DNA of 40,686 nucleotides from Oligoflexia bacterium (GCA_015231955.1 JADGAN010000045.1:1-40686); one strand, 5' to 3'; shown: positions 22,549-30,703, numbered from the stretch's first letter. Notes: a model not told the origin generated them from the letters alone. Made by a program: numbers and translations.

Positions 22549-23400
22549 TTATATTTGAGTGGTAAGTGATTGCTGTGTTTGAAGAATGGACTCTTGATGA
22601 CTGTTTTTGGCACCGGTTTCGTTTATTCGTGCAATAATGCTTTCGGCAAGCGCCTTGCAATCTTCTGTCAATTTTCCTTTGGGAAATGTGTCTGAAAGAA
22701 ATTTTTTTCTAGATTGTGTTGTTTTCATATTGGAAGATTCTCTTAGTGAAGGAAAGATAACTCCTCCGCTTAGCATATCGTTTTCTTCAAGAACTTTGAG
22801 ATCTTCTAATATCATGTCGTCGACATTTCTTCTTGGATCGAATCTGATTGGCACTATCCCTAGTATTTTCGCAGTGGGGTATTTGATTTTAGAGGAAAAA
22901 CTTTCTATAAAATAAATAATTGAGCGTGTAGCGGCAAAACTAAGCATTTCCATATCACATGGAATGATAATGTAGTCAGCGTAGCAAGTTATATTTGCGT
23001 GGATAAGATTCATTGTTGGGTTAGAATCTATTAGGATGTAATCATATTTGTCCTCTAACGATGCAAATCTTTTTTTCAACAACAGTTCTGATTCGTCCTG
23101 ATTTTTACATGACCGATCCACTCCTTCTATTGCCTTACTACCAGATGAAATGAGATCTACATTACTTGTTGCTGGAATAATTGCTGTTTCTGGCCTGTAT
23201 CCGTGCAGCAGTATACCCGCTGCCGAGTGTTCTTTTTCTGACTTGTCTTTCACGCCCAATAGTGTCCGTTGATTGTTTTGTTGGTCGAGATCAAGAATCA
23301 AAACCCTCCCGATATATCGCAAGTTATCGGCCAGAATATTTACTAGTGTGGATTTTCCAACACCCCCTTTTTGATTCATAATGCTGATCTTAATAGCCAT
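22549..23400 (-). CDS. parA: ParA-family partition ATPase
   Basis: 283 aa, GAGGGG ribosome site. Deviant Walker A KGGVGKST at residues 11-18 (signature lysine K11 and K16), Walker A' at VLILDLDQQNN and Walker B near YDYILIDSNP, the order of ParA/Soj/MinD ATPases. ParA forms ATP-dependent gradients on the nucleoid and moves plasmid copies apart with a ParB-type partner bound at a centromere. No ParB-like gene follows; rep is directly downstream with a 15-bp gap. KfrA, or the Rep protein with its iterons, might act as the DNA-binding partner, which is inference. Upstream DNA contains two degenerate iteron units (23591-23612). Confidence 0.92.
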   Translation of the reverse strand: MAIKISIMNQKGGVGKSTLVNILADNLRYIGRVLILDLDQQNNQRTLLGVKDKSEKEHSAAGILLHGYRPETAIIPATSNVDLISSGSKAIEGVDRSCKNQDESELLLKKRFASLEDKYDYILIDSNPTMNLIHANITCYADYIIIPCDMEMLSFAATRSIIYFIESFSSKIKYPTAKILGIVPIRFDPRRNVDDMILEDLKVLEENDMLSGGVIFPSLRESSNMKTTQSRKKFLSDTFPKGKLTEDCKALAESIIARINETGAKNSHQESILQTQQSLTTQI

Positions 23401-23705
23401 AAATCCCCTCTGTTTTTACTGACGCCTTGTGTGTTAATTATTTCTTGTAAACACCGTTTCTTGTGTTTTATTAGTTTGTGCCTTTTTTCTTTTTTGTTGT
23501 CTATGTAAAAAATGATGATTGAAATCAAATAGTTAGTGTGCTTTGTGGCGAGCCAGCAAGAGAGATCTCTAACTGTTACATGGGCATCACCTGTTTATTA
23601 TCTGTTTATTTCTAGTTCTGTTAGCATGTATGAGCGGCGCCAGCCGGTAAAAACTTCCGATAATGATTATTTAAAACGGAGCCATTTTGAAAAGGTGAGT
23701 ATACT
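23401..23705. other. parA upstream region, candidate operator/centromere
   Basis: 305 bp without a convincing gene. It contains a 10-bp palindrome AGAGATCTCT (23561-23570), an AGTTAG/CTAACT inverted pair (23531-23536 and 23569-23574) and two degenerate iteron-like units 11 bp apart (23591 and 23602). The parA promoter must lie here, but no consensus pair is obvious. A plus-strand frame across 23536-23739 begins with GTG and lacks a ribosome site. Confidence 0.5.
23591..23612. repeat. Two iteron-like units upstream of parA
   Basis: CTGTTTATTAT and CTGTTTATTTC follow each other with the same 11-bp period as the rep iterons (CTGTTTGTTAC type). They suggest that Rep also binds in front of parA and could autoregulate the parA-rep operon. 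Confidence 0.45.
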
Positions 23706-24147
23706 GGAGAGTGGCATTCTTACTTCACAGCATCTCTAAATTCTTGTCCCGGCCGAAATTTAGGTACAGTCTTTGCTTTGATTTTGATCTTTTCTCCGGT
23801 TGAGGGATTAACGCCAACTCTAGCGGCCCTCTTTGCTTTCGTGAATGTTCCGAACCCGACTAATGAAAAACATCATCACCCTTTTTTACACTTGTGATTA
23901 CAGTGCTTATGAGAGTGTTTAAAAAGCGTTCGCCTTGCCTGTTCGACCAGTCTGCGAATTGTTTGTCTTTTAGAATTGTTTCCAGCAATTCTTTCTTGTT
24001 CATGATTCCCCCGTTTTTAGGATTAATAATATTCAGAAAGTTTAGAGAGAAGAGATTGTAGATGGCAAGGTTATTTAGTCCGGGCCTTTAGATGATTTAG
24101 AAAAGTAAATCAATATCAATTCAGTCGGAATATTCTTTAAAAGCAAG
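23706..24147. repeat. Direct duplication, copy 1 (carries the HU pseudogene)
   Basis: Aligns with 24787-25226 in the same orientation. The first 117 bp differ at about 19 positions; the remaining 325 bp differ at only 2 positions plus a 2-nt insertion. The homology stops sharply after TTTAAAAGCAAG on the right. Confidence 0.92.
23720..24003 (-). pseudogene. HU gene copy broken by a 2-nt insertion
   Basis: Reads from ATG at 24003 identically to the intact HU gene (24801-25082) until two extra A bases near 23866-23870. These shift the frame after GDDV and give a stop at 23860, leaving 47 aa. The rest of the HU coding sequence, down to its original TAA at 23720, remains recognisable and differs mostly at third codon positions. 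So this copy was once functional, diverged, was partly overwritten by the other copy, and then broke. The truncated peptide lacks the DNA-binding arm (RxGxNPxTG) and should be inactive. Confidence 0.88.
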
Positions 24148-24174
24148 CAAGCGTTTTCTGATCAAGACATATTC

Positions 24175-24348
24175 ATGCATGAGCTTTTGAGTAAAGCAAA
24201 GTGGCATGAAGAGTTCGAAAAACTGGGTGGGGCGAGAATAGGGTTTGAGGCAGTTGATGATTGGAAATACGATGATGATGGAAATTTCACCGAAGAGTAC
24301 AAGACTTATCTTGAGGAGAGTGGAGGGAGTCGTGAGACTTTAGCTTGA
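24175..24348 (+). pseudogene. Probable 5'-truncated gene fragment, 57 codons
   Basis: An open frame from ATG at 24175 to TGA at 24348 encodes an acidic 57-aa segment with coding-like composition (AKWHEEFEKLGGARIGFEAV, then KYDDDGNFTEEY). The frame is open further upstream to 24109 but without a ribosome site, and it begins almost exactly where the HU duplication ends (24147). It looks like the 3' remnant of a gene cut by the duplication. If it is expressed from 24175 as a small protein, the assignment is wrong; no ribosome site supports that. Confidence 0.45.
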
Positions 24349-24491
24349 CGCAGATTCCAGTAACCTTTCCTGAGTCATCACTACTTTTCACAAAACCAAA
24401 AACCAAACCCCATCACTACTCGTTTTTCCATTAGAGTAGGATTTTTGTGCTTTTTATTGTAGGTTCAAAAAAAATAATCAAGAGGTATTAA

Positions 24492-24779
24492 ATGTTTCCA
24501 AGAATCAGAGGCAAAGTTGGTCAAGCGCAAGATCCAGAAGAGATGAAAGGTAAATGGTTCTTTGAGCTATGGATGAGTACACATATAGGAGAAGGCGTAG
24601 GGGAGTCTATGGGAAAATTCGGACCGTGGGAAACTGAAGCGATTGCAAAGAGTGAGTTAGAGAAAATGGCCCGATTGGCTGTTGAAGCAATTGAAAAAAA
24701 TATGGCCGATGGGAAAACTACGGGTAGATATGTCGACATGAAAACTAACAAGGTTAGAACGTGGGACGAAACTAAGTAA
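24492..24779 (+). CDS. Small hypothetical protein, 95 aa
   Basis: An AGAGG ribosome site precedes the ATG. The product starts MFPRIRGKVGQAQDPEEMKG and has an aromatic strand (KWFFELWMSTHIGEG), a helix (EAIAKSELEKMARLAVEAIE) and a Lys-rich end. Composition and codon use look genuine. No domain recognised and no signal peptide. It lies between the two HU copies, in the stretch the duplication left between its repeats, and converges with the intact HU gene. Confidence 0.6.
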   Translation: MFPRIRGKVGQAQDPEEMKGKWFFELWMSTHIGEGVGESMGKFGPWETEAIAKSELEKMARLAVEAIEKNMADGKTTGRYVDMKTNKVRTWDETK

Positions 24780-24786
24780 AAAATTA

Positions 24787-25226
24787 GGAGAGTGGTAGAC
24801 CTACTTTACAGCATCTCTAAATTCTTGGCCTGGACGAAATTTCGGCACAGTCTTAGCTTTGATTTTGATCTTTTCTCCAGTTGAAGGGTTTACACCAATT
24901 CGTGCGGCCCTCTTTGCTTTCGTGAATGTTCCGAACCCGACTAATGAAACATCATCACCCTTTTTTACACTTGTGATTACAGTGCTTATGAGAGTGTTTA
25001 AAAAGCGTTCGCCTTGCCTGTTCGACCAGTCTGCGAATTGTTTGTCTTTTAGAATTGTTTCCAGCAATTCTTTCTTGTTCATGATTCCCCCGTTTTTAGG
25101 ATTAATAATATTCAGAAAGTTTAGAGAGAAGAGATTGTAGATGGCAAGGTTATTTAGTCCGGGCCTTTAGATGATTTAGAAAAGTAAATTAATATCAATT
25201 CAGTCGGAATATTTTTTAAAAGCAAG
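24787..25226. repeat. Direct duplication, copy 2 (carries the intact HU gene)
   Basis: Partner of 23706-24147. It contains the complete HU gene, its leader with the GGGGGAATC ribosome site and about 140 bp of upstream DNA, so the HU promoter was copied too. Confidence 0.92.
24801..25082 (-). CDS. hup: HU-family histone-like DNA-binding protein
   Basis: 93 aa, the usual length. All HU landmarks are present: N-terminal dimerisation helices (ELLETILKDKQFADWSNRQG), GFGTF at 49-53, the beta-arm motif AARIGVNPSTGEKI with RxGxNPxTG, and the terminal PKFRPGQEFRDAVK. HU bends DNA and helps origin unwinding, nucleoid packing and recombination. On a phage-plasmid beside parA and rep it could aid iteron-origin opening or recombinase synapsis (inference). 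Ribosome site GGGGG. A second, frameshifted copy lies at 23720-24003. Confidence 0.93.
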   Translation of the reverse strand: MNKKELLETILKDKQFADWSNRQGERFLNTLISTVITSVKKGDDVSLVGFGTFTKAKRAARIGVNPSTGEKIKIKAKTVPKFRPGQEFRDAVK

Positions 25227-25262
25227 AGCAGTTAAATTAACCGAGTCATTCCATTAATATGC

Positions 25263-25291
25263 TTGACATTTATTTTTTTGATCAGAATAAT
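25263..25291 (+). promoter_or_regulatory. Late-operon promoter
   Basis: TTGACA (25263-25268), a 17-nt spacer and AATAAT (25286-25291; 5 of 6). It lies directly before the first gene of the structural operon (ATG 25315, GAGGGGG site). Its near-consensus form means that late genes need a repressor to stay silent in a lysogen, or that this is not the only control. Confidence 0.65.
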
Positions 25292-25314
25292 TTCTGGAAC
25301 GAGGGGGAATACTA

Positions 25315-25599
25315 ATGCAAAATGATCGATTTTTTAGTCAATTAAATGATACTGATTTGGCCAGCAACCTTCTGCCTCAGCAAGAGAGCGCTTTAGAAAT
25401 TGATCCTTCCTTGCTAGAGAGACTTAGCGGTAATGGTGATAGGGTAGAGTCTTTTGATCCCGATGCTTCACTGGAGAAGTTAATAGAATTTAAAAAAATG
25501 ATGAATGCTAAAATAGACGAGAGAATCGCTCAATTGAAGCAGATGTCTTTGCAAAATAAATCTCCGTCCGCAAAACAAACTTTTTTCAATTTAATATAG
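25315..25599 (+). CDS. Small hypothetical protein at the start of the late operon
   Basis: 94 aa with a strong GAGGGGG ribosome site. Acidic, helical product; the C-terminal part (EKLIEFKKMMNAKIDERIAQ) looks like a dimerising helix. First gene of the morphogenesis operon, one base before the next gene. Position before the terminase suggests a packaging role, either small terminase subunit or accessory factor, but no helix-turn-helix is recognisable. Confidence 0.6.
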   Translation: MQNDRFFSQLNDTDLASNLLPQQESALEIDPSLLERLSGNGDRVESFDPDASLEKLIEFKKMMNAKIDERIAQLKQMSLQNKSPSAKQTFFNLI

Positions 25600-25600
25600 A

Positions 25601-26047
25601 ATGATGACGGTAGAAGAAAGAATCACTGCTAATTTACCGCCACAGATCCTCCAAAGATATAATGCCGTAAAAAGTATCATTGATCAGCATCCCGAGAGCG
25701 AGTTGATAAGGTTAAGCAAATACAAATTAGTGGACGTTGATTACTATTGTAAATTTTTGTTTTTTGAAAGAATAAAAAAAGAGGGACGATTTTTATTTGC
25801 TAGTATTTTATCTCATAAATTTTGGCGTATAAGAAGAAAGATTATTAGGTGTAATTTTTATTGTGCTTGGTTTTTTTTTCCTTCGGACTTTTTCTTTGAT
25901 AATCAAGAGAGATCAAAAGACAAAAAAGAGAAGGTACCTGTAGTAAAAAATGATGAGGAATCATTTGAAAACTATGAGCTCCCTCATATAAGAATTCAAC
26001 GATTGCTGTTAGAGCGCGAGAAGCTGCTTTCACAAAGGCCTCAATGA
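25601..26047 (+). CDS. Hypothetical protein, candidate small terminase subunit
   Basis: 148 aa; overlaps the large terminase gene by 4 nt (ATGA). The N-terminal 60 residues are helical (EERITANLPPQILQRYNAVK), and the end is a charged helix (HIRIQRLLLEREKLLSQ). In between is an unusual aromatic stretch (about 85-100, NFYCAWFFFPSDFFFDN) encoded around a run of nine T. Coupling to terL is what one expects of a small terminase subunit, which would recognise the packaging site. No recognised family, no ribosome site before the ATG at 25601, and the aromatic stretch could reflect an indel in the T-run. Confidence 0.5.
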   Translation: MMTVEERITANLPPQILQRYNAVKSIIDQHPESELIRLSKYKLVDVDYYCKFLFFERIKKEGRFLFASILSHKFWRIRRKIIRCNFYCAWFFFPSDFFFDNQERSKDKKEKVPVVKNDEESFENYELPHIRIQRLLLEREKLLSQRPQ

Positions 26048-27675
26048 CACAAGAAAAACTAGTTGAAGTTGACAGCTCCTTGTGCTTGGCCGAAGCAGAA
26101 AAAGAAAAGCTTCCACACCTCTACGCCCATGATTGCAAGTGGTATGCTTGGTCTCGAAAGATCTTTGGATCCATAGAGAAGATCATTCTTGTATGTGGAG
26201 CAAACCAAACTTCCAAAAGCTCTGCTGGTATTCGTAAAAATATTCATTGGGCCACGGATAGAAAATTGTGGAAAATATTATGGCCTGATCAATATAAAAG
26301 TAAACCGTATCCCAAACTTATGTTTTGGTATTTATATCCAGATTTTACGACGGTGGATATGGAGCTGGAAACAAAGTGGAAGAAGTACCTTCCTCAAGAA
26401 GAGTTCAAAAATCATCCTTATTGGGGATGGGATTATGATCCTGTCCTGCGAATGATTAAGTTTTGTAATGGCAATATTATTCGTTTTCTGACCTATGGTC
26501 AAAAGTCGAGCCGGCAACAGTCGGGGACTGTTCATATGGTAACTATTGATGAAGAGATGGATCCTAAGCGCTACGGGGAGCTTGCTGCAAGATTGACTGC
26601 GACCGATGGATATTTTTTAAAGATCTACTGCCCCTTGGAAAGATTTTCTTTGTGGAGAGATGCGTTTGAGTGTATTGGGACGCCTAAAGAAAAATTTAAG
26701 GGAGCTTTAAAGATACAGGTGTCATTGCGTGATTGTCTTGAATTTGACGATGGGACACCAGGAACACAGACCGAAGAAAAAATTAAGAAAAGAGAGACAT
26801 ACTATCAGAGTGAAGATGAGAGAAAAGCGCGCGTAGATGGCCAATATGGGAGAGTGGAAAATCCAATCTTCTCCTTTTTTAATAGGGAAAAGCATTTGCG
26901 GCCATTTCCAAAAAACAGCAATGGAAAAACTTATCGAGGTGTGCCTCCTGGATATAGTGTTATTACTGCGGTGGACTTGGGGTCGGGAGGAGAACATAAT
27001 CACCCTGCGGCCTATCTTTTTTTGGCCGTATCGGGGGATGGTAGTAAGGTTCGAGTGGTTTATTGTAGGCGATTGGACTATGAAGAGATTGGGCAAGAGA
27101 CAACCGATGGTGATGTTTACGAATACTACCGTAAAGATAGAGATAGAATCCTTGGTAGCAATTTTCCTGTTTCTCAAGTTTATGATCATGCGGCCAAGGA
27201 CTTTGGGTTGATTGTTGAGCGTAATGGTGATTATTTTGAAAAGGCCCAGAAGGATCGAGTTGTTGGTGAAAACGCTGTCAACACTTTGTTTCGCTATGGA
27301 ATGCTGGTCATTAATGAAGATTCAGAGCATCCAGAATATACCGACTCAGAAAAATTGGCCGACGAACTTTTATCTTTCTCGCGCGAGAAGAAAAAGAGTA
27401 ATGATGATTTGGTGGATTGCTTGAGATATGCTGTCTCGGCGGCATCGAACTTCATTAATTGGAGCGCAATTGAGAGTATTGAGCTGGATCAAATGCCAGT
27501 AATAATAGAAGAGGCCGAAATTAAAAAGCAAGATGATGCATCAGACACTACTCGTGATCGGGCCTGGAAAAATTACTTGGGTGAACGTGAGCAAAGAAAT
27601 AGAAAGCGCACGGATAGTTTATGGCAGATGAATAGGGACTGGGAAATTTACTTTGGTATGAGAGATGAATATTGA
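26044..27675 (+). CDS. terL: Terminase large subunit
   Basis: 543 aa. The N-terminal ATPase has the Walker A-like motif GANQTSKS at residues 52-59 (LVCGANQTSKSS) and a Walker B with VHMVTIDEEMD, the DE pair being catalytic. The C-terminal nuclease (RNase H fold) starts with AVDLGSGGEHNHPAAYLFLA, with a second acidic site near VYDHAAKDFG and a final KKSNDDLVDCLRYAV. The enzyme drives DNA into proheads and cuts concatemers. The Walker A motif has Ser where phage terminases usually have Gly (GxNQxGKS). Translation is coupled to the preceding gene. Followed by portal and capsid genes, as in most tailed phages. Confidence 0.92.
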   Translation: MTQEKLVEVDSSLCLAEAEKEKLPHLYAHDCKWYAWSRKIFGSIEKIILVCGANQTSKSSAGIRKNIHWATDRKLWKILWPDQYKSKPYPKLMFWYLYPDFTTVDMELETKWKKYLPQEEFKNHPYWGWDYDPVLRMIKFCNGNIIRFLTYGQKSSRQQSGTVHMVTIDEEMDPKRYGELAARLTATDGYFLKIYCPLERFSLWRDAFECIGTPKEKFKGALKIQVSLRDCLEFDDGTPGTQTEEKIKKRETYYQSEDERKARVDGQYGRVENPIFSFFNREKHLRPFPKNSNGKTYRGVPPGYSVITAVDLGSGGEHNHPAAYLFLAVSGDGSKVRVVYCRRLDYEEIGQETTDGDVYEYYRKDRDRILGSNFPVSQVYDHAAKDFGLIVERNGDYFEKAQKDRVVGENAVNTLFRYGMLVINEDSEHPEYTDSEKLADELLSFSREKKKSNDDLVDCLRYAVSAASNFINWSAIESIELDQMPVIIEEAEIKKQDDASDTTRDRAWKNYLGEREQRNRKRTDSLWQMNRDWEIYFGMRDEY

Positions 27676-27841
27676 AGAGTTGGAAAGACTAATAGAGTTT
27701 TGTAAGAAAAATGGGGTGCAGAAACTGCAAATTCCAGAGGTAACTTTAGAGTTTAAAGATGAAGTGATTATTAAAAATAAAGAAAAAGCAGTCGATATAT
27801 ACGACAATTCATATGATTATGAAGAGCAACAATTCCAATAA
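27665..27841 (+). CDS. Small late-operon protein, 58 aa
   Basis: ATG at 27665 lies inside the end of terL in another frame, and the stop at 27841 is inside the start of the portal gene. The product begins MNIEELERLIEFCKKNG, then KLQIPEVTLEFKDEVIIKN, and ends in an acidic tail. Overlaps on both sides and a gap-free operon favour a real gene, although it has no strong ribosome site. Such short genes between terminase and portal are often uncharacterised structural or regulatory factors. Confidence 0.6.
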   Translation: MNIEELERLIEFCKKNGVQKLQIPEVTLEFKDEVIIKNKEKAVDIYDNSYDYEEQQFQ

Positions 27842-29819
27842 GACATTTACTGTGGCCCAATTGCAGGAGATGTATTCTAGTGGCCATGCCGCAGATCAAT
27901 CGGTGTTTTCAGAAATGCGATTGGCGGGGAAGATTAAGCTAGGGGATGATTTTCAAAGTAAGTCTAATAAGAAAAATGAGAACATAACCAGAATAAATTT
28001 TAATCACATCTATTATATTATCAAGCATCACGAAGATTCGATTCATGAGGGTTTTCCAAGGTGTGTGGCCACACCGATCAATGAGAGCGAGAGGGAAGAT
28101 GTCAAAAATGCGGAAATGGGCAATGCCGTTATCAACTGGGTTAATGAAACCAATAATGCTGAAAAGAAGGTAAGCGAATGGATAACAGAGTATTCGACTA
28201 GCGGAGAGGTGATTGTTCGGATTATTTTTGATAGGACAAAAGGAACCCTGGTTAGTGGCCATCTTGATGAGGGAGGAAATCGTTTTAGGGCCGGGGAATT
28301 TGTATTGGAAACGATAGTCCCCTGGCAGGTGATTCGCTCAAAAAATTGCACTCGCTTTGAGGATTCAAATTTTATATGCATCTCAAGATTATTCTCAAAA
28401 GGAGAGGTCTTGCAATTGATTGATAAGTCGTTAGAGGGTTTGGAGGATAGAGAAGAGATTAATAAAATCAGGGCCGATTATGATAATGAATTTAAGATTG
28501 AGCGAAAAGCTTATGATGCCTCCTCCGGCCAGTATTACAACGAGAGGGACAAGATCGAAGTTAAGGAGTGGTATTTTAGGCCGACTCCCCAAAAGATTAT
28601 GGGACTTTACGTTTTGCAAATAGGAAATCAGATTGTAAAAGAGCAAGAACTTGTTGGAGGGATCTTTCCAATTTGCCAGACCAGATTTGCGGCCATACCA
28701 CAATCGCCAAGGGGTAAGAGCTTGGTGACGATTTTACGGCCATTTCAAAAAGAGATCAGCCGTATCGTTAGCGCTATGGCCATGATTCAGGCCGGAGGCC
28801 AAGATATGATCTTTAAGCATAAGAATGCTAAGATTGAAGAGGGCGATAATCTGGTAAATTTGAGGGTATTTGATCATACGGGAAAAGAACCCAATGTTAT
28901 TCAACAAAACTATGCCTTGCCATACTTAGACCATCTCAATGCGGTTATCACCAGTATGTATAGGGCCGCGATGGTTTCAGAGCTTTTAAGCGAGAAACCA
29001 ATACAGGGAGATATTAGCTCCATTTTGTTTGAGATGGGATCTCGACGAAAGAAGTTTTCAAGTCACATCAGAAATTTTGAAATTTTCATGAAGGAGATTA
29101 CCACTAAAGTTATTGAATTAAGTCGGTATTATCTGACACCATTTCATTTGTTAAAGATTGCAGGCAAGCAGGAGAGGGTCAATATAGAGCTATTCAAAGA
29201 GAGCATGGATGGTTTTTCTGTTAAGATTGAAAATACCAATACGGACATGAACAGTATCCTCGGCAAGCAGTATATTCTTAATCATGTTCTCCAATACGCG
29301 AGCAGTAGCATGACTCCCCAGCAGTTATCGGCGATCATCACCGATATGCCGTATATATCTGGTATCGAGGGTATCCGCTCTCTTAATAGGGATATGATTA
29401 ATTTTAAAAATGACTGCTTGTCAATAGAGCGTGGCCGTGAAGTTCATGTTAATCCCTACGATGATCACGAATATTACGTGCAGGCCATCACGAGCAGGAT
29501 GAAAGAGCGAGATTTTGAAGATCTCCCTCTTCATATTCAACAAGACTATAATAATTTGCTAAGACAGCATGAAGAGGCCTTGATTTTACAGCAACGAGAG
29601 TTGCAAATGAATAAAGGTTTGTTACCGGATACTGGGCCTTTGGTCACGGTTGAACTTTTTCAACCAGATCCGGCCACTGGGCAATCAGAGAGGATCAAGC
29701 TTCCTTCTGATTTGGTAACATTTATGTATCAAAAATACCAAGAGCAATTAATAAATAAAAACAGAATGAGTCAATTGCCACTACAAGCACAAGTCGATAT
29801 AGCAAAAGGAGTTCAATAA
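27813..29819 (+). CDS. Portal protein
   Basis: 668 aa (666 if the second ATG at 27819 is used). Position directly after terL, size and composition fit podovirus portals: an N-terminal wing and stem region, repeated acidic helices (FQKEISRIVSAMAMIQAGGQ, LDHLNAVITSMYRAAMVSEL) and a Gln-rich helical C-terminus (LRQHEEALILQQRELQMNKG) like the barrel of P22-type portals. The portal forms the dodecameric ring through which DNA enters and leaves. Ends with a one-base overlap with the next gene. No ribosome site is clear, so translational coupling from the 58-aa gene is likely. Confidence 0.85.
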   Translation: MIMKSNNSNKTFTVAQLQEMYSSGHAADQSVFSEMRLAGKIKLGDDFQSKSNKKNENITRINFNHIYYIIKHHEDSIHEGFPRCVATPINESEREDVKNAEMGNAVINWVNETNNAEKKVSEWITEYSTSGEVIVRIIFDRTKGTLVSGHLDEGGNRFRAGEFVLETIVPWQVIRSKNCTRFEDSNFICISRLFSKGEVLQLIDKSLEGLEDREEINKIRADYDNEFKIERKAYDASSGQYYNERDKIEVKEWYFRPTPQKIMGLYVLQIGNQIVKEQELVGGIFPICQTRFAAIPQSPRGKSLVTILRPFQKEISRIVSAMAMIQAGGQDMIFKHKNAKIEEGDNLVNLRVFDHTGKEPNVIQQNYALPYLDHLNAVITSMYRAAMVSELLSEKPIQGDISSILFEMGSRRKKFSSHIRNFEIFMKEITTKVIELSRYYLTPFHLLKIAGKQERVNIELFKESMDGFSVKIENTNTDMNSILGKQYILNHVLQYASSSMTPQQLSAIITDMPYISGIEGIRSLNRDMINFKNDCLSIERGREVHVNPYDDHEYYVQAITSRMKERDFEDLPLHIQQDYNNLLRQHEEALILQQRELQMNKGLLPDTGPLVTVELFQPDPATGQSERIKLPSDLVTFMYQKYQEQLINKNRMSQLPLQAQVDIAKGVQ

Positions 29820-30694
29820 TGTTTGAAAAAGAAGAACAACAAGTCGCTCCTGAGAGTGAGTATCAATTTAATCCTAAATTTAAATACGATGATACTGATG
29901 AAGAGGAACAAATACTTCCAGAAATACTACACCCTTTGATTAAAGATGTAGAGACAGAGCGCAAGTTTAAAGATCTTCATGTTAAGGCCTTTAAGTATGA
30001 TAAGATCACGCCTGAGTATGATCAGGTTAGTAAAAATTATGAAGCGATTCACGGCAATTACAAGCAAGTTCACCAGATGATACAGGAGCAAAACTTTGAT
30101 GCGCTATTGAGGTACATGGAACTCCATGAGAACCCTGCTTTTTTAAATTACATGCTTAAAAGGGTTGCGGATGAGTCTAGCTTTAGGCAGCTTCCAAAAG
30201 ATGAGCAAGAGCGGCAATCAAGATATAAAAAACTGGAAACGGAAAATGATCAATATAAAAAACGAGAAGAAAGCGAGGCCCTTAATTACATCTATAATCA
30301 GGCCAGATCGCCTTCTTATCAAAACATGATCGATTATTATAAGGAATTTAAAAGCGAGGATGACTTTTTAAAAGAGATATTAGTACTAGCAGGTAAGGCC
30401 GAAAAATATGCAGAGGGTGAGCGACGAAGCATTACTCCGCGCCAGTGTATCGACTTGGCATTTCAAGTTTTAGAGCAAGAGACTTCACAGAAGAAAAATA
30501 AGATTTTTGAAAAATATGGAATACGCCAGGATGAAAGCGGCAACAAGATTGTTGACACAAAAAAATTAGATCAGGATCTTCCTACACAAGGATTACAAGC
30601 GACAGGAGGGTCACAAGTAAGACAACCTGTTACAAGCTATAAAGATATTTTAAAAATGAAAGAAGAATATAAAACAAAAGGTATGTATCAATAG
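29819..30694 (+). CDS. Scaffold-like virion assembly protein
   Basis: 291 aa; one-base overlap with the portal gene. Highly charged, Glu/Lys/Gln-rich and helical, with an acidic N-terminus (EEEQILPEILHPLIKDVETE) and a central coiled coil around YKKLETENDQYKKREES. It ends in a basic DILKMKEEYKTKG segment, similar to the coat-binding C-terminal hook of P22 scaffolds. It lies between portal and major capsid genes, the standard place for a scaffolding protein. Confidence 0.75.
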   Translation: MFEKEEQQVAPESEYQFNPKFKYDDTDEEEQILPEILHPLIKDVETERKFKDLHVKAFKYDKITPEYDQVSKNYEAIHGNYKQVHQMIQEQNFDALLRYMELHENPAFLNYMLKRVADESSFRQLPKDEQERQSRYKKLETENDQYKKREESEALNYIYNQARSPSYQNMIDYYKEFKSEDDFLKEILVLAGKAEKYAEGERRSITPRQCIDLAFQVLEQETSQKKNKIFEKYGIRQDESGNKIVDTKKLDQDLPTQGLQATGGSQVRQPVTSYKDILKMKEEYKTKGMYQ

Positions 30695-30703
30695 GAGGGA
30701 GTT

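Noticed and set aside
23536-23739. Plus-strand 67-codon frame upstream of the HU pseudogene
   Set aside because: GTG start without a ribosome site; it overlaps the iteron-like pair and the end of the HU duplication.
26722-27189. Minus-strand 155-codon frame inside the terminase gene
   Set aside because: Antisense shadow of a well-supported gene; no ribosome site.
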